Below are positions 1 to 5,944 of a stretch of DNA of 12,864 nt, piece after piece. Source of the stretch: Gammaproteobacteria bacterium (GTDB lineage Bacteria > Pseudomonadota > Gammaproteobacteria > Chromatiales > Chromatiaceae). The position numbers were made by a program, and so were the translations under genes. The stretch covers positions 1 through 12,864 of the forward strand of contig JABDQZ010000188.1 in the NCBI GenBank assembly GCA_013041975.1. The letters are read 5' to 3'. The notes under the pieces are model-generated. The model was given only the letters and a program-made list of their open reading frames with translations, was not told the origin of the DNA and did no database searches. How positions within the stretch are numbered: the first letter of the stretch is position 1; each line of letters begins with the position of its first letter.

Positions 1-531
1 AAACCGTTCATTTACCAGGCGCGCAAGGTCAAAGCCGGGCATCACGTAGGGAATAACCACGATTTCGTCACCGAACAAATCACCAATACGCTGTTCCCCA
101 TTGGCTGTATTACAGATGGTCACGATGGCATCAGCATGGGTGTGATCCACAAATTTGAATGGCAATACCGCATGCAAAATAGCCTCAACCGAACCGGTTG
201 GCGCACTGGCAATGGTCTGGTGCGTTTTCATTTCATTGACCATATCCAGGTCACTTAATGCATCTAGCGTTGCAAGTTGAATGAGATGATCAATTCTTAT
301 CGGTGTAAAACCTGCAGCTTCAATCGTTTCCAGGTCCCAGCCAGAACCTTTGACATAGAGTATCTGTTCATCTTCACCGAAAATGTTTTTTTCGGTGATT
401 TTGACAGAAGTGTTACCACCACCATGCAATACCAGTGACGAATCCTGTCCCAGCAGGCGCGATGTATAGACTCGCAAATCCAGATCGGACTGGCATTTTG
501 AAGCGACAGCATCGTTCCAGCGATTTTTCAT
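1..531 (-). CDS. Class II aldolase/adducin-family protein, N-terminal 177 residues (cut by window edge)
   Basis: Reading the minus strand from the ATG at 529-531 gives 177 open codons running off the window start. Class II aldolases use a divalent metal, usually zinc, to cleave or form C-C bonds in sugar phosphates. Visible motifs are GGGNTSVK (residues 37-44) and KGSGWD (61-66), which shape the phosphate and substrate site, a probable catalytic Glu in PTGSVEA (E116), and the metal ligands H130 and H132 in VDHTHADA. The wording of the N-terminus resembles the aldolase half of bifunctional aldolase/short-chain dehydrogenase proteins (RhaD/YuxG-like). Whether a dehydrogenase domain follows lies outside the window. 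The start is 4 nt after the cysS stop codon, so the two genes are probably cotranscribed. The family call is firm; the substrate is unknown. Confidence 0.85.
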   Translation of the reverse strand, partial: MKNRWNDAVASKCQSDLDLRVYTSRLLGQDSSLVLHGGGNTSVKITEKNIFGEDEQILYVKGSGWDLETIEAAGFTPIRIDHLIQLATLDALSDLDMVNEMKTHQTIASAPTGSVEAILHAVLPFKFVDHTHADAIVTICNTANGEQRIGDLFGDEIVVIPYVMPGFDLARLVNERF

Positions 532-535
532 TTTT

Positions 536-1918
536 CTAGCCGCGTCTCCAGGATGAACCTTCGGGACCATCCTCAACAATAATGCCCTGTTCTTTCAGGT
601 CATCCCTGATTTTATCTGCCATGGCCCAGTCCTTGTTCTGCTTGGCCTCAACACGCTGCTGCACCAGTTCATTGATTTTATCGTCGCTCAAGCCATCATC
701 AGCAGCCTGGCCTCGTAGGAATTCTTCTGGGTCGCTCTGTAAGAAGCCCAGTATTTGCGCCAGTTTTCTTAGCAAAGCTGCTGCACCAGCTGCGGCATTG
801 CTATCCGTATTTCTGAGTGTGTTGATATCACGTACCAGATCGAACAACACGGCCAATGCCACGGGCGTATTGAAATCATCATCCATGGCTTCTTCAAAGC
901 GTTGCTGATAGTCGCCATTGTCCATCGGTTCGGCATCGGGCAAGTCGCGTAAGGCCTTGTAAAAACGTGTCAGGGCTGCCCTGGCATTATCGAGGTGCTC
1001 ATCATCGTAATGGAGTGGACTGCGGTACTGGCTGGTCAGAATGAAATAGCGAATTTCTTCAGCGCGGTAACGATTCAGAATCTCCCGGACGGTGAAAAAA
1101 TTACCCAGTGACTTGGACATTTTCTCGTCATTGATACGTACAAAGCCGTTATGCATCCAGTATTTTACAAATGGATGACCGGTTGCACCTTCTGACTGGG
1201 CAATTTCATTTTCGTGATGTGGAAAAGTCAGGTCAGCGCCACCACCGTGAATATCAAAGGTATCGCCCAGTTGCTTGGTCGACATGGCAGAACATTCGAT
1301 ATGCCAGCCCGGACGTCCATTACCCCAGGGTGAATCCCAGGCAGGTTCACCCTCTTTTGCCGTTTTCCAGAGTGCAAAATCCAGAGGGTCACGTTTTTCT
1401 TCACCGGGATTAACGCGTGCACCAGCCTGTAAATCTTCAATCGATTTACCGGAAAGCTTGCCATAGCCGTCGAAACTGGCGACCGAGTAATAGACATCAC
1501 CATTGGCAGCGACATAGGCATGCTCTTTTTCGATCAGGATTTTGATCATTTCAAGAATTTCACTGATATGATCAGTCGCTTTGGGCTCACCATCCGGCGG
1601 CAAAACCTCCAGAGCCTCACTGTCTTCATGCATCGCCTGGATGAAGCGCTCAGTCAATTCCGAGAAATGCTCACCGTTTTCATTGGCACGGTTAATGATC
1701 TTGTCATCAATATCAGTAATGTTACGAATATAGGTAACATCATAGCCGCGATGTTTCAGATAGCGGTAGACGACATCAAAAACCACCATGACGCGCGCAT
1801 GCCCCAGATGACAAAGGTCATAAACCGTCATGCCGCACACGTACATATTGACCTTGTTGGCTTGCAGGGGAACAAATTCTTCTTTCTGGTTGGTTAAGTC
1901 GTTGTAGACCTTGAGCAT
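536..1918 (-). CDS. cysS: Cysteinyl-tRNA synthetase
   Basis: Class I aminoacyl-tRNA synthetase that charges tRNA-Cys in the cytoplasm. The 460 residues match the usual length (about 461 in E. coli). The HIGH-type signature appears as HLGH (37-40) and the KMSKS loop is at 266-270. The zinc site that selects cysteine is complete: C28, C209, H234 and E238, in the same positions as in E. coli. The C-terminus ends in SSWRRG, typical of the anticodon-binding end of the family. The start is ATG at 1916-1918, preceded by an AGGAAAG-type ribosome binding site about 7-8 nt upstream. It is divergent from the cyclophilin genes, as in E. coli where cysS faces ppiB-lpxH. A possible minus-strand -10 (TAAAAT, 1966-1971) lies upstream with only a weak -35. 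The aldolase gene follows after 4 nt. Confidence 0.98.
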   Translation of the reverse strand: MLKVYNDLTNQKEEFVPLQANKVNMYVCGMTVYDLCHLGHARVMVVFDVVYRYLKHRGYDVTYIRNITDIDDKIINRANENGEHFSELTERFIQAMHEDSEALEVLPPDGEPKATDHISEILEMIKILIEKEHAYVAANGDVYYSVASFDGYGKLSGKSIEDLQAGARVNPGEEKRDPLDFALWKTAKEGEPAWDSPWGNGRPGWHIECSAMSTKQLGDTFDIHGGGADLTFPHHENEIAQSEGATGHPFVKYWMHNGFVRINDEKMSKSLGNFFTVREILNRYRAEEIRYFILTSQYRSPLHYDDEHLDNARAALTRFYKALRDLPDAEPMDNGDYQQRFEEAMDDDFNTPVALAVLFDLVRDINTLRNTDSNAAAGAAALLRKLAQILGFLQSDPEEFLRGQAADDGLSDDKINELVQQRVEAKQNKDWAMADKIRDDLKEQGIIVEDGPEGSSWRRG

Positions 1919-2011
1919 TTTAGCTTTCCTGTATTTTTTCTGGCCTGTTATTGTGGCTGGGCGCGATTTTATCCTGTTCGGCTGGCGAATTGAACTTGAA
2001 ATAGTTGCTGA

Positions 2012-2040
2012 CTGACAATAGCATCACGGGTTTATGTAAT
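2012..2040 (+). promoter_or_regulatory. Predicted sigma-70 promoter for ppiA-ppiB
   Basis: A -35 element CTGACA (2012-2017, 5 of 6 to consensus) and a -10 element TGTAAT (2035-2040, 5 of 6) are separated by exactly 17 nt. The implied start near 2047 leaves a leader of about 16 nt before the ppiA ATG at 2063, which contains GGAAG (2054-2058). This is a prediction from motif matching only. Confidence 0.5.
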
Positions 2041-2062
2041 ATTAATAAAAACTGGAAGCTCT

Positions 2063-2647
2063 ATGCCATTTCTGAACAGACTCTTTATACCACTGCTTTT
2101 TCTGATTTCTGCATTTTTTACCCAGGCTATCGGCGCCAATGAAGCCAAGGTGACCAAAGTCCTGCTGGAAACCAACAAGGGTAACATCGAACTGGAACTC
2201 TACCCTGACAAGGCCCCTGCCACTGTGGCCAATTTCCTGCGTTACGTGGATGAGGGCTTTTACAAGGGCACTATATTTCACCGGGTTATCAACAGTTTTA
2301 TGATTCAGGGTGGCGGCTTTGATGCTGCGATGAAGAAAAAGAATGTCCATGCCAGTATTCAGAATGAAGCGGATAATGGTCTGAAAAATCAACGCGGCAC
2401 GGTTGCCATGGCCAGGACCAGCGATCCACACTCGGCCACTGCACAGTTTTTTATCAACCACGCTGATAATGATTTTCTCAATCACACAAATCGCAGCAAA
2501 CGTGGCTGGGGTTACTGTGTGTTCGGGCGTGTTTCAAAAGGAATGAAAACGATTGATGCAATTGCTGATGTTTTTACGACCCGCGTAAATGGTATGAAAA
2601 ATGTCCCTGAAGAAACTGTTATCATTACCGGCGCTAAAAGAATTTAA
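2063..2647 (+). CDS. ppiA: Secreted cyclophilin-type peptidyl-prolyl cis-trans isomerase
   Basis: Catalyses cis-trans isomerisation of X-Pro bonds and, from its signal peptide, should act in the periplasm on exported proteins. The N-terminus has a basic start, a hydrophobic core (about 7-20) and a plausible signal peptidase I site near A22-I-G24. The cyclophilin domain fills about residues 30-194. It contains the catalytic Arg in FHRVI (R74), the FMIQGG strand (79-84), the HSATAQFFIN motif (123-132) and GYCVFG near 150-155. The mature part is close to bacterial PpiA in size. A weak GGAAG precedes the ATG by 4 nt. It lies 18 nt upstream of a second, cytoplasmic cyclophilin gene and the two probably form an operon. 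The symbol is assigned by domain plus signal peptide; strict orthology to E. coli ppiA was not tested. Confidence 0.9.
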   Translation: MPFLNRLFIPLLFLISAFFTQAIGANEAKVTKVLLETNKGNIELELYPDKAPATVANFLRYVDEGFYKGTIFHRVINSFMIQGGGFDAAMKKKNVHASIQNEADNGLKNQRGTVAMARTSDPHSATAQFFINHADNDFLNHTNRSKRGWGYCVFGRVSKGMKTIDAIADVFTTRVNGMKNVPEETVIITGAKRI

Positions 2648-2665
2648 CTACAACAGGATACAGAT

Positions 2666-3154
2666 ATGATTACTCTGAAAACCAATATCGGCGATATCTT
2701 TATTGATCTGGATGAAGAAAACGCCCCTAAAACCTGCGAGAACTTCAAAAAATATGTTGAAGACGGGCATTTTGACGGCACTATTTTCCACCGTGTTATT
2801 GACAATTTCATGATTCAGGGTGGCGGTTTTCAGGTGGGCATGATGGAAAAAGACACGCGTGAGCCGATCGAAAACGAAGCCAAGAATGGTCTGAGTAACG
2901 AAAACGGTACCATCGCCATGGCACGCACCATGGATCCACACTCGGCCACAGCACAATTCTTTATCAACGTCGCTGACAACAAGTTCCTTGATTATCCAGG
3001 TCAGGATGGCTGGGGTTACTGTGTTTTCGGTAAAGTTACTGAGGGCATGGATGTGGTGAACAAGATGAAGGGCGTTGAAACGGGTAACAAGGCTGGTCAT
3101 TCTGATGTGCCAGTTGAAGATATTATCATTGAGAAAGCTGAGATTACTGATTAA
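2666..3154 (+). CDS. ppiB: Cytoplasmic cyclophilin-type peptidyl-prolyl cis-trans isomerase
   Basis: A single-domain cyclophilin of 162 residues (E. coli PpiB has 164) with no signal peptide, so it should act on proline bonds in cytosolic proteins. The catalytic Arg is R43 in FHRVI, followed by NFMIQGGG (47-54), HSATAQFFIN (92-101) and GWGYCVFG (115-122). The ATG at 2666 has an AGGA ribosome binding site (2655-2658) 7 nt upstream. It follows the secreted cyclophilin by 18 nt and precedes lpxH, matching the ppiB-lpxH neighbourhood of enterobacteria. It is strongly similar to its neighbour, even in short DNA stretches around the catalytic motifs, so the pair are clear paralogues. Confidence 0.95.
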   Translation: MITLKTNIGDIFIDLDEENAPKTCENFKKYVEDGHFDGTIFHRVIDNFMIQGGGFQVGMMEKDTREPIENEAKNGLSNENGTIAMARTMDPHSATAQFFINVADNKFLDYPGQDGWGYCVFGKVTEGMDVVNKMKGVETGNKAGHSDVPVEDIIIEKAEITD

Positions 3155-3178
3155 CGCTCTCTCTTGACGAAGAGGCGT

Positions 3179-3270
3179 CCGCTAGACTCTTCATAAAGTC
3201 ACTGCGGCATGGATGCCGCAGCGAAGCCTGCATGGATGTATTCACGGCGACTTTATGAAGAGTCTAGCGG
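3179..3270. repeat. Palindromic MITE-like intergenic element with 22-bp perfect terminal inverted repeats
   Basis: The arms 3179-3200 and 3249-3270 are exact reverse complements over 22 bp. Each outer half carries GCTAGACTCTTCATAAAG or its complement. The match extends outward to 3176 and 3273 with one G-T pairing. The 48-bp interior holds a second hairpin (3202-3221) and a 9-bp direct repeat GCATGGATG (3207-3215 and 3230-3238). There is no coding sequence of note and I see no clear target-site duplication. The interior resembles, from memory and unverified, short dispersed intergenic repeats common in marine gammaproteobacteria that contain GTGAATACATCC-like strings. In RNA the whole unit would fold into a long stem between ppiB and lpxH. 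There is no U-tract, so it is not a standard terminator. Confidence 0.8.
3202..3221. repeat. Inner hairpin of the palindromic element
   Basis: CTGCGGCAT (3202-3210) and ATGCCGCAG (3213-3221) are perfect 9-bp complements around a 2-nt centre. It would form a GC-rich stem-loop nested inside the longer palindrome. No run of T follows. Confidence 0.75.
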
Positions 3271-3288
3271 GCGGCTCTGATCTCCGAC

Positions 3289-4020
3289 ATGCACTCATCT
3301 CTCTTTATTTCCGATCTTCATCTTTCTGATGAAAGACCCGCTACTGTTAATCTTTTTCTGCAATTTCTCGTCGAATATGCTCCGGCTTCTGATCGACTTT
3401 ATATTCTCGGTGATCTATTTGATGCCTGGGTCGGAGATGATGAAGATAGTGAAACTGCTGCGCGCGTAACCAGGGCTCTCTCGGCTGCCTCCGGAGATAC
3501 TGATATTTATATCATGCATGGAAATCGGGACTTTTTAATGGGTGAAGATTTCAGCATTAACAGCAGAACAACCCTGCTTGCTGATCCTTGTGTTATCCAG
3601 ATTGGTGACCAAAATGTCCTATTAACCCATGGAGATCAACTCTGTACGCAGGATATCGAATATCAGAAAGCACGCCAGATGAGAACCCAGCCTGAATGGC
3701 TGGAAGCGTTTAGAAGCAAATCGTTAGCAGAGCGTAAAGCCATTGCAAAAATGTACCGAGAACAATCCGGAGAAGCTAAATCCCTGCTTGCTGAAGATAT
3801 CATGGATGTGACTGATTCAGCAGTGGAGCAATGGTTTGATTATTACAACATAAAACTGATGATTCATGGCCATACGCATCGGCCAGATACGCATATTCAT
3901 CATGTGCATGGTAAAGAATGTAAACGTATTGTGTTGCCTGAATGGCATGAAGATTCAGCTGCGGTACTGGCGATTAACGAGAAAATGGATACTTTGCAGA
4001 TACCGGTCAAAGCAGTTTAA
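3289..4020 (+). CDS. lpxH: UDP-2,3-diacylglucosamine diphosphatase (lipid A synthesis)
   Basis: A peripheral inner-membrane hydrolase that cuts UDP-2,3-diacylglucosamine to lipid X and UMP, the fourth step of lipid A synthesis. The 243 residues show the complete calcineurin-type dinuclear metal site: D9 and H11 (SDLHL), D42 (GDLFDAW), N79 with R80 (HGNRDF), H114 (THGD), and H195 and H197 (HGHTHRP). These lie within one residue of the E. coli LpxH positions. It follows ppiB in the same direction, as in enterobacteria. The ATG at 3289 has no purine-rich ribosome binding site; upstream is TCTGATCTCCGAC. The palindromic element ends only 18 nt before the start. An alternative start is unlikely because the metal motif begins at residue 9. 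It converges with the macrodomain gene across 10 nt. Confidence 0.96.
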   Translation: MHSSLFISDLHLSDERPATVNLFLQFLVEYAPASDRLYILGDLFDAWVGDDEDSETAARVTRALSAASGDTDIYIMHGNRDFLMGEDFSINSRTTLLADPCVIQIGDQNVLLTHGDQLCTQDIEYQKARQMRTQPEWLEAFRSKSLAERKAIAKMYREQSGEAKSLLAEDIMDVTDSAVEQWFDYYNIKLMIHGHTHRPDTHIHHVHGKECKRIVLPEWHEDSAAVLAINEKMDTLQIPVKAV

Positions 4021-4030
4021 TGAAAAGTTT

Positions 4031-4708
4031 TTAGTCGTCTTTTAGCAAGTCATCCAGTGATACGTTCTCCAGGCCAGAGATATCTTCATCACTTAGAATC
4101 ACTTCACCGGCTTCGATATCATCGAGATCACCCATATTATCCACAGCCAATGATTGATCTTGAGTGTACATGGCAAATAGCGGTGCAATATCCTGGTAAT
4201 GTTCATCACCCAGGTAGATTTTCAGATGTGACAGAACTGACAACTGTGCAGCGTGCAATTTCAGCGCATTCTTCAATGCCTTGCCAAAATACATGGCAGG
4301 TACGCCAAAAATACCTGTGCTGATGCCAGGCATGGCCATACTTTGCCAACCATGCTGTTCGCAAACTTCCATACAGCTGGTGATGGCCTGCTGCAATTTT
4401 TGCATTTCGTCACCACTGCCCATCATCGGTCCAACCGTATGAATCACTGCCTTGTAATGAAGATTTCCGGCGGTTGTGGGTACGGCCTCACCAGTTGCCA
4501 GTGGTCCGTGCTTAGCGACATAGTTCTTGCCATCTTCATCGAGCGCAGGCCCGGCAGCATGGGAAATCGCTGCAGCCAGTCCACCACCATGGCTTAATCC
4601 ACCGTTAGCGGGGTTTACAATGACATCGCTTGCTGCCGAAAAAATATCACCGACACGAATTTCAACCGACAGATCCTGAATTTTAAACTTGATTACATTA
4701 CTCATCAT
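4031..4708 (-). CDS. Macrodomain protein with acidic C-terminal tail
   Basis: Macrodomains bind ADP-ribose, and many bacterial ones hydrolyse O-acetyl-ADP-ribose or remove ADP-ribose from proteins or nucleic acids. The fold signature is clear: GDIFSAASDVIVNPAN (20-35) with the conserved Asn residues, the glycine loop GGGLAAAI (41-48), and the phosphate loop PGISTGIFG (127-135). The domain ends near residue 182. The last 42 or so residues are an acidic tail with about 15 Asp or Glu and a single Lys, with no recognised domain. Two ATG codons in a row (4708 and 4705) could start it. ATG at 4708 shares one base with the TGA of the upstream gene, suggesting translational coupling, since no good ribosome binding site is visible. 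An upstream TTG at 4711 is less likely. The exact substrate is unknown. Confidence 0.88.
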   Translation of the reverse strand: MMSNVIKFKIQDLSVEIRVGDIFSAASDVIVNPANGGLSHGGGLAAAISHAAGPALDEDGKNYVAKHGPLATGEAVPTTAGNLHYKAVIHTVGPMMGSGDEMQKLQQAITSCMEVCEQHGWQSMAMPGISTGIFGVPAMYFGKALKNALKLHAAQLSVLSHLKIYLGDEHYQDIAPLFAMYTQDQSLAVDNMGDLDDIEAGEVILSDEDISGLENVSLDDLLKDD

Positions 4709-4950
4709 CAAGCCATTATAACAAGCGCTATATAAGGCACCAGATTCAGCATGATGAAGGCCAGCTTGAAGGCCCCCAGAAAACCATACATCATGGTATT
4801 GAAGGTTTCCCGGCTCATTGGAAAGAAAGTGGTTTGAATCCTGTAGACCAGGTCAGGCGCCAATAACAACCACAGCGTCCAGAATGCCAGCAACCCCCCA
4901 TTGATGATGCTGCACCACATAAAAAAATCTGTGAGTTGCTGGATTTCCAA
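4708..4950 (-). CDS. Small two-helix membrane protein, DUF6868-like
   Basis: An 80-residue protein with two predicted membrane helices (about 8-31 and 54-78) joined by a polar segment carrying YRIQTTFFPMSRETFN. The start DFFMWCSIIN and the end LNLVPYIALVIMA match what I recall of the DUF6868 family, whose function is unknown. The start is TTG at 4948-4950: no in-frame ATG lies upstream, an AGGAG ribosome binding site sits about 9 nt before it, and the family's N-terminus aligns there. A perfect minus-strand -10 TATAAT (4981-4986) lies about 30 nt upstream. Its TGA overlaps the macrodomain ATG by one base, so the two are probably translated together. Confidence 0.75.
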   Translation of the reverse strand: MEIQQLTDFFMWCSIINGGLLAFWTLWLLLAPDLVYRIQTTFFPMSRETFNTMMYGFLGAFKLAFIMLNLVPYIALVIMA

Positions 4951-4980
4951 GAAAAATTTCTCCTTTAGCTGCCAAAAGTC

Positions 4981-4986
4981 ATTATA
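4981..4986 (-). promoter_or_regulatory. Candidate -10 element for the DUF6868-macrodomain pair
   Basis: On the minus strand this hexamer is a perfect TATAAT. A start near 4974 would leave a leader of about 24 nt containing the AGGAG before the TTG start at 4950. The -35 region at 16-18 nt spacing is poor (GCCTTT-like), so this is a weak to moderate candidate. Read-through from the DUF455 gene is also possible. Confidence 0.35.
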
Positions 4987-5013
4987 GGATCATTTCAAAA
5001 TCCAAAGGCCAGA

Positions 5014-5820
5014 TTAATGCCGCCCGCAAAGTAACATCAGCTGTTCCAGTTCAGACTCACTGAACCCGGCATCAAGACGAGCCTGAAAATGCATAGGACA
5101 ATGAACATCACCTTTCATATATTTTTTTACCAGTTCAAGATAGGTTTGTTCAGGGTCATCCAATCCACGTTGCTGACACACATACAAAAACCAGCGTGAT
5201 CCGGCCTGTACGTGGCTAATCTCATCTCTGAGAATAATATCCAGAATATCCACTGTTTTCTGATCACCGACATTGCGAAATTTTTTCTGGATCATGGGTG
5301 TGACATCAAGACCACGGGCTTCCATAACCCGCGGAATCAATGCCATCCTGTCGAGTACATCTCCAGCTGTTTTTTGTGCCAGTTCCCATAAGCCATTGTG
5401 AGCAGGAAAATCACCATAGCTGTAATCCAGTTCCTGTAAGCGTTCCTGCAACAGGGAAAAATGATACGCCTCCTCTGCTGCCACCTTGCTCCAATCCCCA
5501 TAATATTGCTCCGGCATGTCCTGAAAGCGGTAAACCGCATCACAGGCCAGGTTGATGGCATTGAATTCGATATGACAGAATGAGTGGATCGCAGCCGCCT
5601 TACCCTTGTCGGTACCCAGCTTTCTTTTGGCTACTTCGCGCGGGTGAACAAGCTGAGGTTTTTCAGGTCGTCCTGCCAGTTCGACAGGCGGTAAATCGAT
5701 GGCTTTAATTGCCAGATTACCTGCAAGCAAGTCGTCATTGAGCTTTGTTGCCAGAAGCAGTTTCTGCTCAAGGTTTTGTTCTGTCAGGCAGTGGTAGGCG
5801 GCTGTGTGCAGGTTTTTCAT
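5014..5820 (-). CDS. DUF455-family ferritin-like protein, probable diiron protein
   Basis: A 268-residue soluble protein of the DUF455 family, ferritin-like and without an established function that I know of. The sequence shows a complete diiron carboxylate pattern on four helices: E85 (HIEFNA), E117 and H120 (EEAYH), E167 (RVMEARG), and E200 and H203 (DEISH). The family members are usually of this length. The ATG at 5818-5820 is the natural start and has only a weak ribosome binding site. It diverges from the motor gene pair across 124 nt and lies 63 nt upstream of the DUF6868-macrodomain pair. An oxidase, hydroxylase or tRNA-modifying role would fit a diiron site, but that is only inference; the partner genes do not decide it. 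Confidence 0.85.
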   Translation of the reverse strand: MKNLHTAAYHCLTEQNLEQKLLLATKLNDDLLAGNLAIKAIDLPPVELAGRPEKPQLVHPREVAKRKLGTDKGKAAAIHSFCHIEFNAINLACDAVYRFQDMPEQYYGDWSKVAAEEAYHFSLLQERLQELDYSYGDFPAHNGLWELAQKTAGDVLDRMALIPRVMEARGLDVTPMIQKKFRNVGDQKTVDILDIILRDEISHVQAGSRWFLYVCQQRGLDDPEQTYLELVKKYMKGDVHCPMHFQARLDAGFSESELEQLMLLCGRH

Positions 5821-5890
5821 CTAGAATTTTGAGTAGAAAATTTTATCCGTTCCCAAGTAAATCAGGCATTTTTTTTACACGCATAATATG

Positions 5891-5919
5891 ACAGAATTCG
5901 CTGATATTCTAAATTCTGT
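5891..5919. promoter_or_regulatory. Dyad in the divergent promoter region, possible operator
   Basis: ACAGAATT (5891-5898) and AATTCTGT (5912-5919) form a perfect 8-bp inverted repeat with a 13-nt spacer, about 21 bp centre to centre, or two helical turns. It overlaps a possible plus-strand extended -10 (TG at 5902-5903, TATTCT at 5905-5910). The whole gap 5821-5944 is AT-rich and must hold the start signals of the DUF455 gene (minus) and the motor genes (plus). The spacing suits a dimeric repressor or activator, but no known operator is recognised. Confidence 0.35.
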
Positions 5920-5944
5920 TTCAATCACCCCGGTCTAGTAGCTC

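Noticed and set aside
2042..3100. Two minus-strand open frames of about 150 codons opposite the two cyclophilin genes
   Set aside because: They mirror each other only because the two cyclophilin genes are paralogous; the sense-strand proteins carry full catalytic motifs.
3176..3273. Rho-independent terminator after ppiB
   Set aside because: The stem is long and perfect but no T-run follows either arm or the inner hairpin.
4253..4597. Plus-strand open frame of 114 codons
   Set aside because: Antisense to the macrodomain gene, with no recognisable features.
4709..4711. TTG as start of the macrodomain gene
   Set aside because: Two ATG codons follow at once, the first overlapping the upstream stop; TTG would add nothing to the fold.
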